Assembly: GCA_036475545.1 (NCBI GenBank)
Contig: JAZGAE010000078.1
Coordinates: 1 to 12,207 of the forward strand
Length of the DNA: 12,207 nt
Reading direction: 5' to 3'
DNA from: JAZGAE01 sp036475545
GTDB lineage: Bacteria; Pseudomonadota; Alphaproteobacteria; DATDPM01
In this document: in pieces, positions 6,220-12,029 of the stretch
Layout of the letters: every line of letters begins with the position of its first letter
Position numbering within the stretch: position 1 is the first letter of the stretch
Notes under the pieces: model-generated
Databases searched by the model: none
What the model saw: the letters and a program-made list of their open reading frames with translations, nothing else
What the model was told of the DNA's origin: nothing
Made by a program: the position numbers and the translations under genes

Positions 6220-7436
6220 CCGGCTTCGGCGAGATAGGTGGACACGCGCCGAGCCAGCCGCTCGGCCACCGCCTCCTTGGAAAGCTTCGGCCAGGACTCC
6301 GAGCCCGCCTCGTCGATGACGTGCACGGTATTGTCGTCGCCGCCGAAGGTGCGGGTCCCGGCCGAGACGTCGTTGGCGACGATCCAGTCGCATCCCTTTC
6401 TCTTCCGCTTGGCGGCGGCGGCGGCGATCACCGCCTTGACATCGCCTTCCGTTTCCGCCGCGAAGCCGACCACGAGCCGCGGGCGCAGGTTCCCCGCGCC
6501 GCTCAGGCTTTCCAGGATGTCCGGGTTGGGGACGAGCGCGAGCGTCGGCGGGGCGGCGCCCTTCCGCTTCTTGAGCTTGCTCTCGGAAGCGTCCGCCACG
6601 CGCCAGTCCGCGACCGCCGCCGCGCACACGGCCACGTCCACCGGCAGCGCCGCCCGGCACTGGGCCAACATCTCCGCGGCCGCCTCCACGTGCACGACCG
6701 TCATGCCGGGCGGGTCCTCGAGCGCCGTCGGGCCAGATACCAGCGTCGTCTCGGCGCCTAACCGGGCGAGCGCCACGGCCACCGCATGCCCCTGTTTGCC
6801 GGACGAGCGGTTGGCGATGTAACGGACCGGGTCGATGGCCTCGAAGGTGGGGCCGCTGGTGACGAGCGCCCGGCGCCCGCTCAAGGGCGCGCCTTCTCGA
6901 AAAAAGTCTTCAATTGCGGCGACGATCTCGTCCACTTCGGCCATGCGCCCCGGACCGAATTCGCCGCAGGCCATCTCGCCCTCTCCCGGCCCGACGCGGC
7001 CTACGCCGCGGCCCTCCAGCGTCGCGAGGTTGGCCTGGGTGGCGGCGTGGGTCCACATGCGGTGGTTCATGGCCGGCGCGATCAAAACCGGCTTGTCGGT
7101 GGCGAGCAACACGGCGGTCGCGAGATCGTCGACGCGCCCCGCCGCCATCTTGGCGATGATATCGGCGCTTGCCGGCGCCACCACCACGAGGTCGGCCTCG
7201 CGCGAGAGAAGGATGTGCCCCATCTCGCTCTCGTCGGTCAGCGAGAAGAGATCGCTGTAAACCTTTTCCTCGGACAAGGCGGCGACCGAAAGGGCAGTCA
7301 CGAACTCCGCCCCGCCGCGGGTGAGCACGCAGCGCACGTGGGCGCCGCGCGCGCGCAGCCGGCGGATGAGGTCGAGGCTCTTGTAAGCCGCGATGCCGCC
7401 CGAGATGATCAAGAGGACGCGCTTGCCACCTAGCAC
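6216..7436 (-). CDS. coaBC: Bifunctional phosphopantothenoylcysteine decarboxylase / phosphopantothenate-cysteine ligase
   Basis: Carries out two successive steps of coenzyme A synthesis: CoaB joins 4'-phosphopantothenate to cysteine using CTP, and CoaC decarboxylates the product with FMN. The N-terminal CoaC half has the flavin loop SGGIAAYKS (12-20), catalytic His74 (EMGHILLS), PAMNHRMW (121-128) and redox Cys157 (EMACGEFGPGRM). The CoaB half begins near 185 and has TSGPTFEAIDPVRYIANRSS (193-212), AAVADWR (273-279) and the lysine motif KLKK (287-290). Residue numbers use GTG 7436 as the first codon, giving 406 residues and the usual MLGGKRVLLIISGG start. A GGGA lies seven bases ahead. A second in-frame GTG at 7457 would add seven residues, and there is no ATG. 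The product consumes cysteine, matching the cysK gene further down the same strand. Confidence 0.93.
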   Translation of the reverse strand: MLGGKRVLLIISGGIAAYKSLDLIRRLRARGAHVRCVLTRGGAEFVTALSVAALSEEKVYSDLFSLTDESEMGHILLSREADLVVVAPASADIIAKMAAGRVDDLATAVLLATDKPVLIAPAMNHRMWTHAATQANLATLEGRGVGRVGPGEGEMACGEFGPGRMAEVDEIVAAIEDFFREGAPLSGRRALVTSGPTFEAIDPVRYIANRSSGKQGHAVAVALARLGAETTLVSGPTALEDPPGMTVVHVEAAAEMLAQCRAALPVDVAVCAAAVADWRVADASESKLKKRKGAAPPTLALVPNPDILESLSGAGNLRPRLVVGFAAETEGDVKAVIAAAAAKRKRKGCDWIVANDVSAGTRTFGGDDNTVHVIDEAGSESWPKLSKEAVAERLARRVSTYLAEAG

Positions 7437-7467
7437 TGTAGAATCCCAACAAAACACGTAATTATGC

Positions 7468-7476
7468 TGTGAATAA
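7468..7476 (-). promoter_or_regulatory. Sequence matching the DnaA-box consensus, ahead of coaBC
   Basis: The minus strand reads TTATTCACA, which fits TTWTNCACA. It lies 31 bases upstream of the GTG at 7436 (just upstream of the alternative GTG at 7457) and next to a perfect palindrome. One nonamer can occur by chance, but it is the only good match I noticed, and it is in a short intergenic gap. DnaA could act here as a transcription factor. Confidence 0.35.
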
Positions 7477-7481
7477 GGTAC

Positions 7482-7495
7482 CCGGCCTAGGCCGG
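7482..7495. promoter_or_regulatory. Perfect 14-bp palindrome between ubiB and coaBC
   Basis: CCGGCCTAGGCCGG is a perfect palindrome with no spacer, so it cannot fold into a stable hairpin without opening its centre. That favours a dimeric protein site over a terminator. It sits in the 91-bp gap between the ubiB stop (7528) and the coaBC GTG (7436), next to the DnaA-box-like sequence. Confidence 0.4.
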
Positions 7496-7527
7496 TTGCG
7501 CAAGGGTGCTCGCGGAAATTTTACCGC

Positions 7528-9081
7528 CTACGCCAGTGCCGCCACCGCCGCCACCGCCGCCGCCAACGCGGCCACGGCGGTCCACAGCGGCCACAGTGTT
7601 GGTTTACCGCCGCCGAGGGCGCGAATCGAGTCGGGGTGGAGCCTGAGGCCGCCGTTGCCGATCATGGCGGCGGCGGTCTCGATGTTCCGGATCAGTTCCG
7701 GCAGCCGCTGGAAGTCGGTGGCGATTTCGCCGGCAATGTCGCGCACGCGAGCCTCGGTGCTGCGATTCTGGCGCACCCAGTCCTCGACGAGCGGGCGCGC
7801 CAGGTCCCACATGTTGAGCTGGTCGTTGAGACGGCGCCCGACCCCTTCGGCGACGAGCAGGGTCTTCTGGAAAAGCAGAAGCTGCGGCTGGATCTCCATC
7901 TGGAAGGCCTCGCCGACGCGGAACAGTTGGGCCAGCAGACGGGCAAGGGAGATCTGGTGCATCGGTTGGCCCAGGATGGGCTCGCCGATGGACCGGCACG
8001 CCTGGTTGAAGGCGTCCTGCGACTTGCCCGCCGGCACGAAGCCGATGCGGAAGTGAACGTCGGCCACCCGGCGGTAATCGCGGTTCAGGAACCCGAGCAG
8101 GATGTCGGCCATGAAGCCCCGGATCCTGCGGTCGAGCCGGCCCATTATTCCGAAGTCCACGGCGATGATCCGGCCCGTCTCGTCGACGAAGAGGTTGCCG
8201 GGGTGGACGTCGGCGTGGAAGAAGCCGTCCCGGAAGACCTGGGTGAAGATGATATTGGCGGACTTGGACAAGATCTCGTCCACGTCGTGGCCAGCTTCGA
8301 TCAGGGCCTTGCGGTCGTCGATGCGGATTCCGCTGATTCTCTCCAAGGTCAACACCCGCTGGGCGGTGCGGGTCCAGTCGACCTTTGGCACGTAGAAGGT
8401 GGGGTCGCCGACGAAGTTATCGGCGAGCTCGGAGGCGGCCGCGGCCTCGAGCCCCAGATCCATCTCGATGTGCACGGTCTCGGCCAATGTCTTGACGACC
8501 TCGATGGGGCGCAGGCGGCGAAGCGCGGGCTGGGTGCGCTGGATCAAGCCAGCCAGCCAGTAGAAGAGCTCGAGGTCGCGGGCGAACGCGGCCTCGATTC
8601 CGGGCCGCAGCACCTTGACCGCCACCGGCGCGCCGTCGCGGGTGACCGCGAAATGGACCTGCGCGATGGAAGCCGCCGCCACCGGCTCCTCCTCGAACTC
8701 GGCGTAGGCCTCCTCCAAGGGGCGGCCCAGCTCCTTCTCGATGATGGCGCGGGCCTCCTTGCCGGGAAAGGGCGGCAGCCGGTCCTGGAGTTCGGAGAGG
8801 TCCGTGGCCAACTCGTCGCCGATCAGATCCGAGCGCGTGGAGAGCATCTGGCCGAACTTGATGAAGCTGGGCCCCAGCTCTTGAAGCGCCTTTGCCAGGC
8901 GTTGCCCGGGCCTGAGCGACGCCACAGCTGCGTCTCTTCGCCGCGTCAGCCGCATCAGCCGCGCCGCCGCGATCGCAACCGGCGGGACGCCAAGGGGCTC
9001 GAGTGGGAACAGCGCGTCGTTGCGCCCCAGCGTGGCGGCGATGCCCACGAGTCGGCCAAGGTTCCGGAGGGCCTGGAGCAT
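7528..9081 (-). CDS. ubiB: UbiB-type ABC1/ADCK atypical kinase-like ATPase for ubiquinone synthesis
   Basis: Membrane-associated ATPase needed for ubiquinone (coenzyme Q) synthesis, thought to help extract or present lipid intermediates to the Ubi enzymes. The protein has 517 residues and the family's unusual kinase motifs: KFGQ (75-78), the alanine-rich loop AAASIAQVH (135-143) in place of a glycine loop, Lys156 (VAVKVLRPG), the FHADVHPGN catalytic loop (288-296) and DFG (309-311). A hydrophobic C-terminal segment (497-517, AALAAAVAAVAALA) is the expected membrane anchor and is written in GCC-rich trinucleotide repeats. The start chosen is ATG 9081, five bases after the ubiE stop, giving the normal MLQALRNLGRLVGIA start. 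The frame stays open far upstream but runs antisense to mutM and out of frame with ubiE there. Confidence 0.95.
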   Translation of the reverse strand: MLQALRNLGRLVGIAATLGRNDALFPLEPLGVPPVAIAAARLMRLTRRRDAAVASLRPGQRLAKALQELGPSFIKFGQMLSTRSDLIGDELATDLSELQDRLPPFPGKEARAIIEKELGRPLEEAYAEFEEEPVAAASIAQVHFAVTRDGAPVAVKVLRPGIEAAFARDLELFYWLAGLIQRTQPALRRLRPIEVVKTLAETVHIEMDLGLEAAAASELADNFVGDPTFYVPKVDWTRTAQRVLTLERISGIRIDDRKALIEAGHDVDEILSKSANIIFTQVFRDGFFHADVHPGNLFVDETGRIIAVDFGIMGRLDRRIRGFMADILLGFLNRDYRRVADVHFRIGFVPAGKSQDAFNQACRSIGEPILGQPMHQISLARLLAQLFRVGEAFQMEIQPQLLLFQKTLLVAEGVGRRLNDQLNMWDLARPLVEDWVRQNRSTEARVRDIAGEIATDFQRLPELIRNIETAAAMIGNGGLRLHPDSIRALGGGKPTLWPLWTAVAALAAAVAAVAALA

Positions 9082-9086
9082 CGCTG

Positions 9087-9908
9087 TCAGAGTCTCCAGG
9101 CCGAGTGGAGCGCGGCGATCCCGCCGGTCAAATTGCGATAGCTGACGCGCGCGAGACCGGTGGCCCGCATCATCTCCGCCAGGCTGTCCTGGTCTGGGAA
9201 CCGCTGGATGCTCTCCGCCAGATAGCGGTAGGCGTCGCCTTGGCCGGTGACGACCCGCCCAAGCGCCGGCAACACCTCGAACGAGTAGCGCTCGTACCAC
9301 TGTTCGAGAAGAGGCAACACCACGTGGCTGAACTCGAGGCACAGGAACCGTCCGCCTGGCCGCAACACGCGCCGAGCCTCCGACAGCGCCGCGGCCTTGT
9401 CGGTGACGTTGCGCAGCCCAAAGGCGATGGTATAGGCGTCCGCCGCGCCGTCTGGCACCGGCAGGGCCTCCGCGTCGCCGCACACCCATTCGATCCCGTG
9501 GGTGACGCCGCGGTCCAGCGCCCGGTCGCGCCCAACCGCGATCATGGCCCTGTTCACGTCGCACACGATGGCGCGTGTGGCTGTCGCCGGCGCCCTTTGC
9601 TTGCCCGCCTGTCGGGCGCAGCACTTGAGGAACAACGACGCGACGTCGCCGGTGCCGCCGGCGACGTCGATGAGCGTCATGCCCGGCCGCGGCGCGAGCC
9701 AGTCGATCAAGGCCCGCTTCCACAGCCGGTGCAGCCCGAGCGACATGAGGTCGTTCATGAGGTCGTAGCGTCCGGCCACGCCGTCGAACACGGCGCGCAC
9801 CAGGTGGGCCTTCTCGCCCCTGCGCACCTGGCGGAACCCGAAGTCGGTGCTGTCGTGCTCCCCCCCGTTTTCGCCGCCCGGTCGCTTTTGGCTGACGCCC
9901 GGTGCCAT
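9087..9908 (-). CDS. ubiE: Ubiquinone/menaquinone biosynthesis C-methyltransferase
   Basis: SAM-dependent enzyme that C-methylates the benzoquinol ring in ubiquinone synthesis (and demethylmenaquinol where present). It has 273 residues with the UbiE signature YDLMNDLMSLGLHRLW (48-63), SAM-binding motif I DVAGGTGD (81-88), FGLRNVTD (163-170), the second signature RRVLRPGG (179-186), and the typical ending GGIAALHSAWRL. A short insert (about residues 97-112, rich in Arg, Ala and Gln) before the IVCDVN strand seems longer than in common homologues. ATG 9908 is chosen because it lies close ahead of the conserved core. The frame upstream of it runs antisense to mutM. No clear ribosome binding site is visible. 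It is the first gene of the minus-strand series and diverges from mutM across 46 bases. Confidence 0.94.
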   Translation of the reverse strand: MAPGVSQKRPGGENGGEHDSTDFGFRQVRRGEKAHLVRAVFDGVAGRYDLMNDLMSLGLHRLWKRALIDWLAPRPGMTLIDVAGGTGDVASLFLKCCARQAGKQRAPATATRAIVCDVNRAMIAVGRDRALDRGVTHGIEWVCGDAEALPVPDGAADAYTIAFGLRNVTDKAAALSEARRVLRPGGRFLCLEFSHVVLPLLEQWYERYSFEVLPALGRVVTGQGDAYRYLAESIQRFPDQDSLAEMMRATGLARVSYRNLTGGIAALHSAWRL

Positions 9909-9914
9909 GGCGCG

Positions 9915-9947
9915 AAGATAGCGCACGCTCCGCGACTTCGCTACCTT
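9915..9947. promoter_or_regulatory. Inverted repeat in the ubiE-mutM divergent gap
   Basis: AAGATAGCG (9915-9923) and CGCTACCTT (9939-9947) match as inverted repeats at eight of nine positions, 15 bases apart. Each arm contains a -10-like hexamer facing its own gene: TATCTT on the minus strand for ubiE and TACCTT on the plus strand for mutM. No good -35 is seen for either. It may be overlapping promoters or an operator shared by both genes. Confidence 0.35.
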
Positions 9948-9954
9948 GGGCGTG

Positions 9955-10797
9955 ATGCCGGAATTGCCGGAAGTCGAGACGGTGCGTCGGGCGCTCGCGG
10001 CAAAGCTCGTGGGCCGAAGGATCACGCGCGTCGAGGTCCGCCGAAGCGACCTCCGGCTCCCCTTGCCCGAGGATTTCGCGGCACGGCTCGAAGGCCGGCG
10101 TGTGACGGGTGTCGCTCGGCGGGCCAAGTACCTGCTGATCGGTCTCGACGGCGGCGGGGTGCTCCTCGCCCATTTGGGCATGTCGGGGCGCATGTTGCTG
10201 TTCGACGGCGCGCCGCCGCCGCCCGGCCCCCACGACCACGTGATTGTGGAGACGGACGCCGGCACCGCGCTTTACTTCAACGATGCCCGGCGCTTCGGCC
10301 TGATGACGCTGAGCGACGAGGGAAAGCTCGCTTCGCATCCGTTGCTGCGGCATTTGGGCCCGGAACCCCTCAGCGAGGCCTTGAACGGGCCGGCGCTCGC
10401 CGCCGCGCTGGCGGGGCGCAACGCGACGATCAAGGCGGCACTCTTCGACCAGCGGATCATGGCCGGCCTCGGCAACATCTACATCTGCGAGTCCCTGTTC
10501 CGTGCGGGGCTGTCGCCGCGGCGCCGGGCCGGCACCGTCGTCGGCAAACGCGCCGAGCGGCTGATCCGCGCCATCAAGAGCGTGCTGGGCCAGGCGATCG
10601 CCGCCGGCGGCGCGACTCTGCGCGACCACCGTCAGCCGACCGGCGAGCTTGGCTACTTTCAGCACGCGTTCGCCGTTTACGGCCGCCAGGGGGAGCCGTG
10701 CCCGGGCTGCGACTGCGACGTGACCCGGACGGGCGGGATCCGCCGCATCGTGCAGAGCGCGAGGTCCACCTTCTTCTGTCCGCGCCGCCAACGGTGA
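9955..10797 (+). CDS. mutM: Formamidopyrimidine-DNA glycosylase (8-oxoguanine repair)
   Basis: Bifunctional DNA glycosylase/AP lyase that removes 8-oxoguanine and formamidopyrimidines. The 280-residue protein begins MPELPEVETV, giving catalytic Pro2 and Glu3 once Met is removed. That fixes the start at ATG 9955 rather than the in-frame TTG at 9946. Lys58 (RAKYLL) and GLGNIYICE (171-179, Asn174) are present, as is the helix-two-turn-helix. The C-terminal zinc finger is abnormal. C249, C252 and C254 (CPGCDC) and C275 (FFC) are there, but the last ligand of the usual CPxCQR ending is Arg278 (CPRRQR). The codon is CGC where TGC would give Cys. Zinc might still be held by the spare cysteine in CPGCDC, or DNA binding may be weakened. 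It diverges from ubiE and is followed after 17 bases by a small exported-protein gene. Confidence 0.94.
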   Translation: MPELPEVETVRRALAAKLVGRRITRVEVRRSDLRLPLPEDFAARLEGRRVTGVARRAKYLLIGLDGGGVLLAHLGMSGRMLLFDGAPPPPGPHDHVIVETDAGTALYFNDARRFGLMTLSDEGKLASHPLLRHLGPEPLSEALNGPALAAALAGRNATIKAALFDQRIMAGLGNIYICESLFRAGLSPRRRAGTVVGKRAERLIRAIKSVLGQAIAAGGATLRDHRQPTGELGYFQHAFAVYGRQGEPCPGCDCDVTRTGGIRRIVQSARSTFFCPRRQR

Positions 10798-10814
10798 TGT
10801 GATAGCCTGTGGCC

Positions 10815-11252
10815 ATGGGCTTCGAACCCGACGTTAAGGCCTCCATCGGGCGGGTGGTCGTGAGCGCGCTGGCCACCGTGGCGGTTTTCTGCGTTGTGGC
10901 TGTCGCGGGCCTTGCGCCGGCGATGGCGGGTACCGAAGAGGGGGAGGCGGGCGGCGCCTTCGTCGCCGGGTTCGAGGATCTTCCTCTGATGCCGGGGCTC
11001 ATCCAGGTCGCGGACGCCGGCGTCGTCTTCGACACGCCGGCGGGGCGCATCGTCGAGGCCTATGCCGAAGGCGCGGTCGCCTCCGCCGACGTGGCGGCGT
11101 TCTATGCCCGCACCCTGCCCCAACTCGGCTGGCGACGGGTCGACGCGGGCGAGTACCGGCGCGAAGACGAGCTGCTGCGGCTCGAGATCTCAGGCTCCGA
11201 TGGCCCCGCGGAAACAACGGTCACCGTGCGGTTCTACCTTTCGCCCGATTGA
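10815..11252 (+). CDS. Small exported protein of unknown function between mutM and rpsT
   Basis: I do not recognise a named family. With ATG 10815 it has 145 residues. A charged start (MGFEPDVKASIGR) is followed by a hydrophobic stretch (14-36) and a likely signal peptidase cut after AMA (38), so it is probably periplasmic or anchored. The mature part has a motif block GFEDLPLMPGLIQV (52-65), VFDTPAGRIVEAYAEG (71-86), FYARTLPQLGWRR (97-109) and EYRREDELLRLEI (113-125), which reads like a small compact alpha/beta domain. A GTG at 10809 is an alternative start, and neither start has a clear ribosome binding site. The 17-base gap from mutM implies co-transcription. Similar small genes near mutM in alphaproteobacteria seem familiar to me, but I have no function to offer. 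The signal peptide and coding status are well supported. Confidence 0.75.
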   Translation: MGFEPDVKASIGRVVVSALATVAVFCVVAVAGLAPAMAGTEEGEAGGAFVAGFEDLPLMPGLIQVADAGVVFDTPAGRIVEAYAEGAVASADVAAFYARTLPQLGWRRVDAGEYRREDELLRLEISGSDGPAETTVTVRFYLSPD

Positions 11253-11283
11253 CGCGCCGCGCCGGGCACCCTCTCGGGCCTGC

Positions 11284-11312
11284 TTGACGGCCGGCAATCC
11301 CGGCGATATAAA
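11284..11312 (+). promoter_or_regulatory. Strong sigma-70-type promoter for rpsT with GC-rich discriminator
   Basis: TTGACG (11284-11289), a 17-base spacer and TATAAA (11307-11312) are close to consensus. The bases just after the -10 (CGCCCGCCCG) are very GC-rich, which is typical of ribosomal promoters under stringent (ppGpp/DksA) control. The spacer itself contains the inverted repeat GCCGG-CAATC-CCGGC (11290-11304). The leader to the rpsT ATG would be about 35 nt. Confidence 0.8.
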
Positions 11313-11354
11313 CGCCCGCCCGAGAACTCCAAGACTCAAAGGCACGAGCCCGAC

Positions 11355-11615
11355 ATGGCCAATATCCGCTCGGCGAAGAAACGCACCCGGCAGATCGCGC
11401 GCAGGACGGTCGTCAACCGTTCGCGCCTTGGCCGCATCCGCACGTTCGTGGCCAACGTCGAGAGCGCGATCGCGAGCGGCGACAAGGCGGCCGCCGAGAC
11501 CGCATTCCGCGCCGCCCAGCCGGAACTCATGCGCGGCGCCAGAGAGGGCGTGGTTCACCGCAACACAGCGGCGCGCAAGCTCTCTCGTCTCGCGGCCCGG
11601 ATAAAGCTCCTCTAG
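11355..11615 (+). CDS. rpsT: 30S ribosomal protein S20
   Basis: Small-subunit ribosomal protein that binds 16S rRNA early in assembly. The 86-residue sequence is typical of bS20. It has a basic N-terminus (MANIRSAKKRTRQIARR), a middle helix (IRTFVANVESAIASGDKAAA), and the conserved ending AAQPELMRGAREGVVHRNTAARKLSRLAARIK. Length and composition are normal and start and stop are unambiguous. It has its own strong promoter 43 bases upstream of the ATG and an intrinsic terminator 27 bases after the stop, so it can be a single-gene unit. In alphaproteobacteria rpsT commonly lies just ahead of dnaA, which is expected to the right of the window. Confidence 0.97.
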   Translation: MANIRSAKKRTRQIARRTVVNRSRLGRIRTFVANVESAIASGDKAAAETAFRAAQPELMRGAREGVVHRNTAARKLSRLAARIKLL

Positions 11616-11642
11616 GCTCCATAGCGCCGCCGTCGGACAAGG

Positions 11643-11668
11643 CCGCGTCCCTTTGGGCGCGGTTTTTT
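11643..11668 (+). terminator. Intrinsic terminator after rpsT
   Basis: CCGCG (11643-11647) pairs with CGCGG (11658-11662). CCC and GGG inside extend the stem around a TTT loop, with one unpaired T at 11648. Six Ts follow (11663-11668). This is a textbook rho-independent terminator on the plus strand. Confidence 0.9.
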
Positions 11669-11714
11669 CGTGCTCGCGCCGTCCGCGTTCCGCGCGCCGC
11701 GCCGGCACCTGCCA

Positions 11715-12029
11715 TGAAAATTTTCTGCGCGGTCGTTCGTCGTGCGCGGGCGGTGAAAATTATTTTGCGCGGTCGTCCGCTGCGCGGGCGATGAAAATTA
11801 TTTTGCGCGGGCGATCACGTTGCGCGGATGATTAAATTATTTTGCGCGGTCGTTCGTCGTGCGCGGGCGGTGAAAATTATTTTGCGCGGTCGCCCACGTT
11901 GCGCGGGTGATAATAATTTTCCTGCGTCGTCGTTCGTCGTGCGCGGGCGGTGAAAATTCTTCTGCGTCGTCGTTCACGTTGCACGGGTGATGAGAGTTCT
12001 TCTGCGCGGTCGTCCGTGTGGTCGCGTCG
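11715..12029. repeat. Tandem array of about eight 38-40 bp AT/GC mosaic units between rpsT and the right edge
   Basis: Units start at 11715, 11754, 11792, 11832, 11871, 11911, 11951 and 11991. The common start is TGAAAATTATTTTGCGCGG, followed by a GC-rich arm. Two arm types appear: one reads CGTTCGTCGTGCGCGGGCGG (units 1, 4, 6), the other contains CACGTTGCGCGG or a close variant (units 3, 5, 7). Units 4-5 and 6-7 therefore form repeats of about 80 bp. Unit lengths of 38, 39 and 40 bases are mostly not multiples of three, so short open frames across the array drift and are unlikely to be coding. Copies are adjacent with no unique spacers, so this is not a CRISPR. I see no classical DnaA box in it. 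It fills the space between rpsT and the predicted dnaA and could be an origin-associated, protein-binding or purely satellite-like element. Confidence 0.85.

Noticed and set aside
6220..6660. Upstream extension of the dut frame
   Set aside because: It overlaps the end of coaBC in another frame and its translation is Arg/Gly-rich with no dUTPase features. The natural Dut start is at 6219 or 6216.
7636..9141. Long plus-strand open frame of 501 codons opposite ubiB
   Set aside because: Antisense shadow of a gene with complete UbiB motifs; composition typical of high-GC reverse-frame translation.
7528..10791. A very long open minus-strand frame (1087 codons) that includes ubiB
   Set aside because: Only the part from ATG 9081 encodes UbiB. 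The upstream part is out of frame with ubiE and antisense to mutM, and its protein is low-complexity and Arg/Gly-rich, as expected from a shadow frame in high-GC DNA.
9003..10802. Plus-strand open frame of 599 codons across ubiE and mutM
   Set aside because: It is antisense to ubiE and out of frame with mutM, both of which are well supported; no motif of its own.
11715..12029. CRISPR array
   Set aside because: The repeats abut each other with no unique spacers, units diverge from one another, and there are no cas genes in the window.
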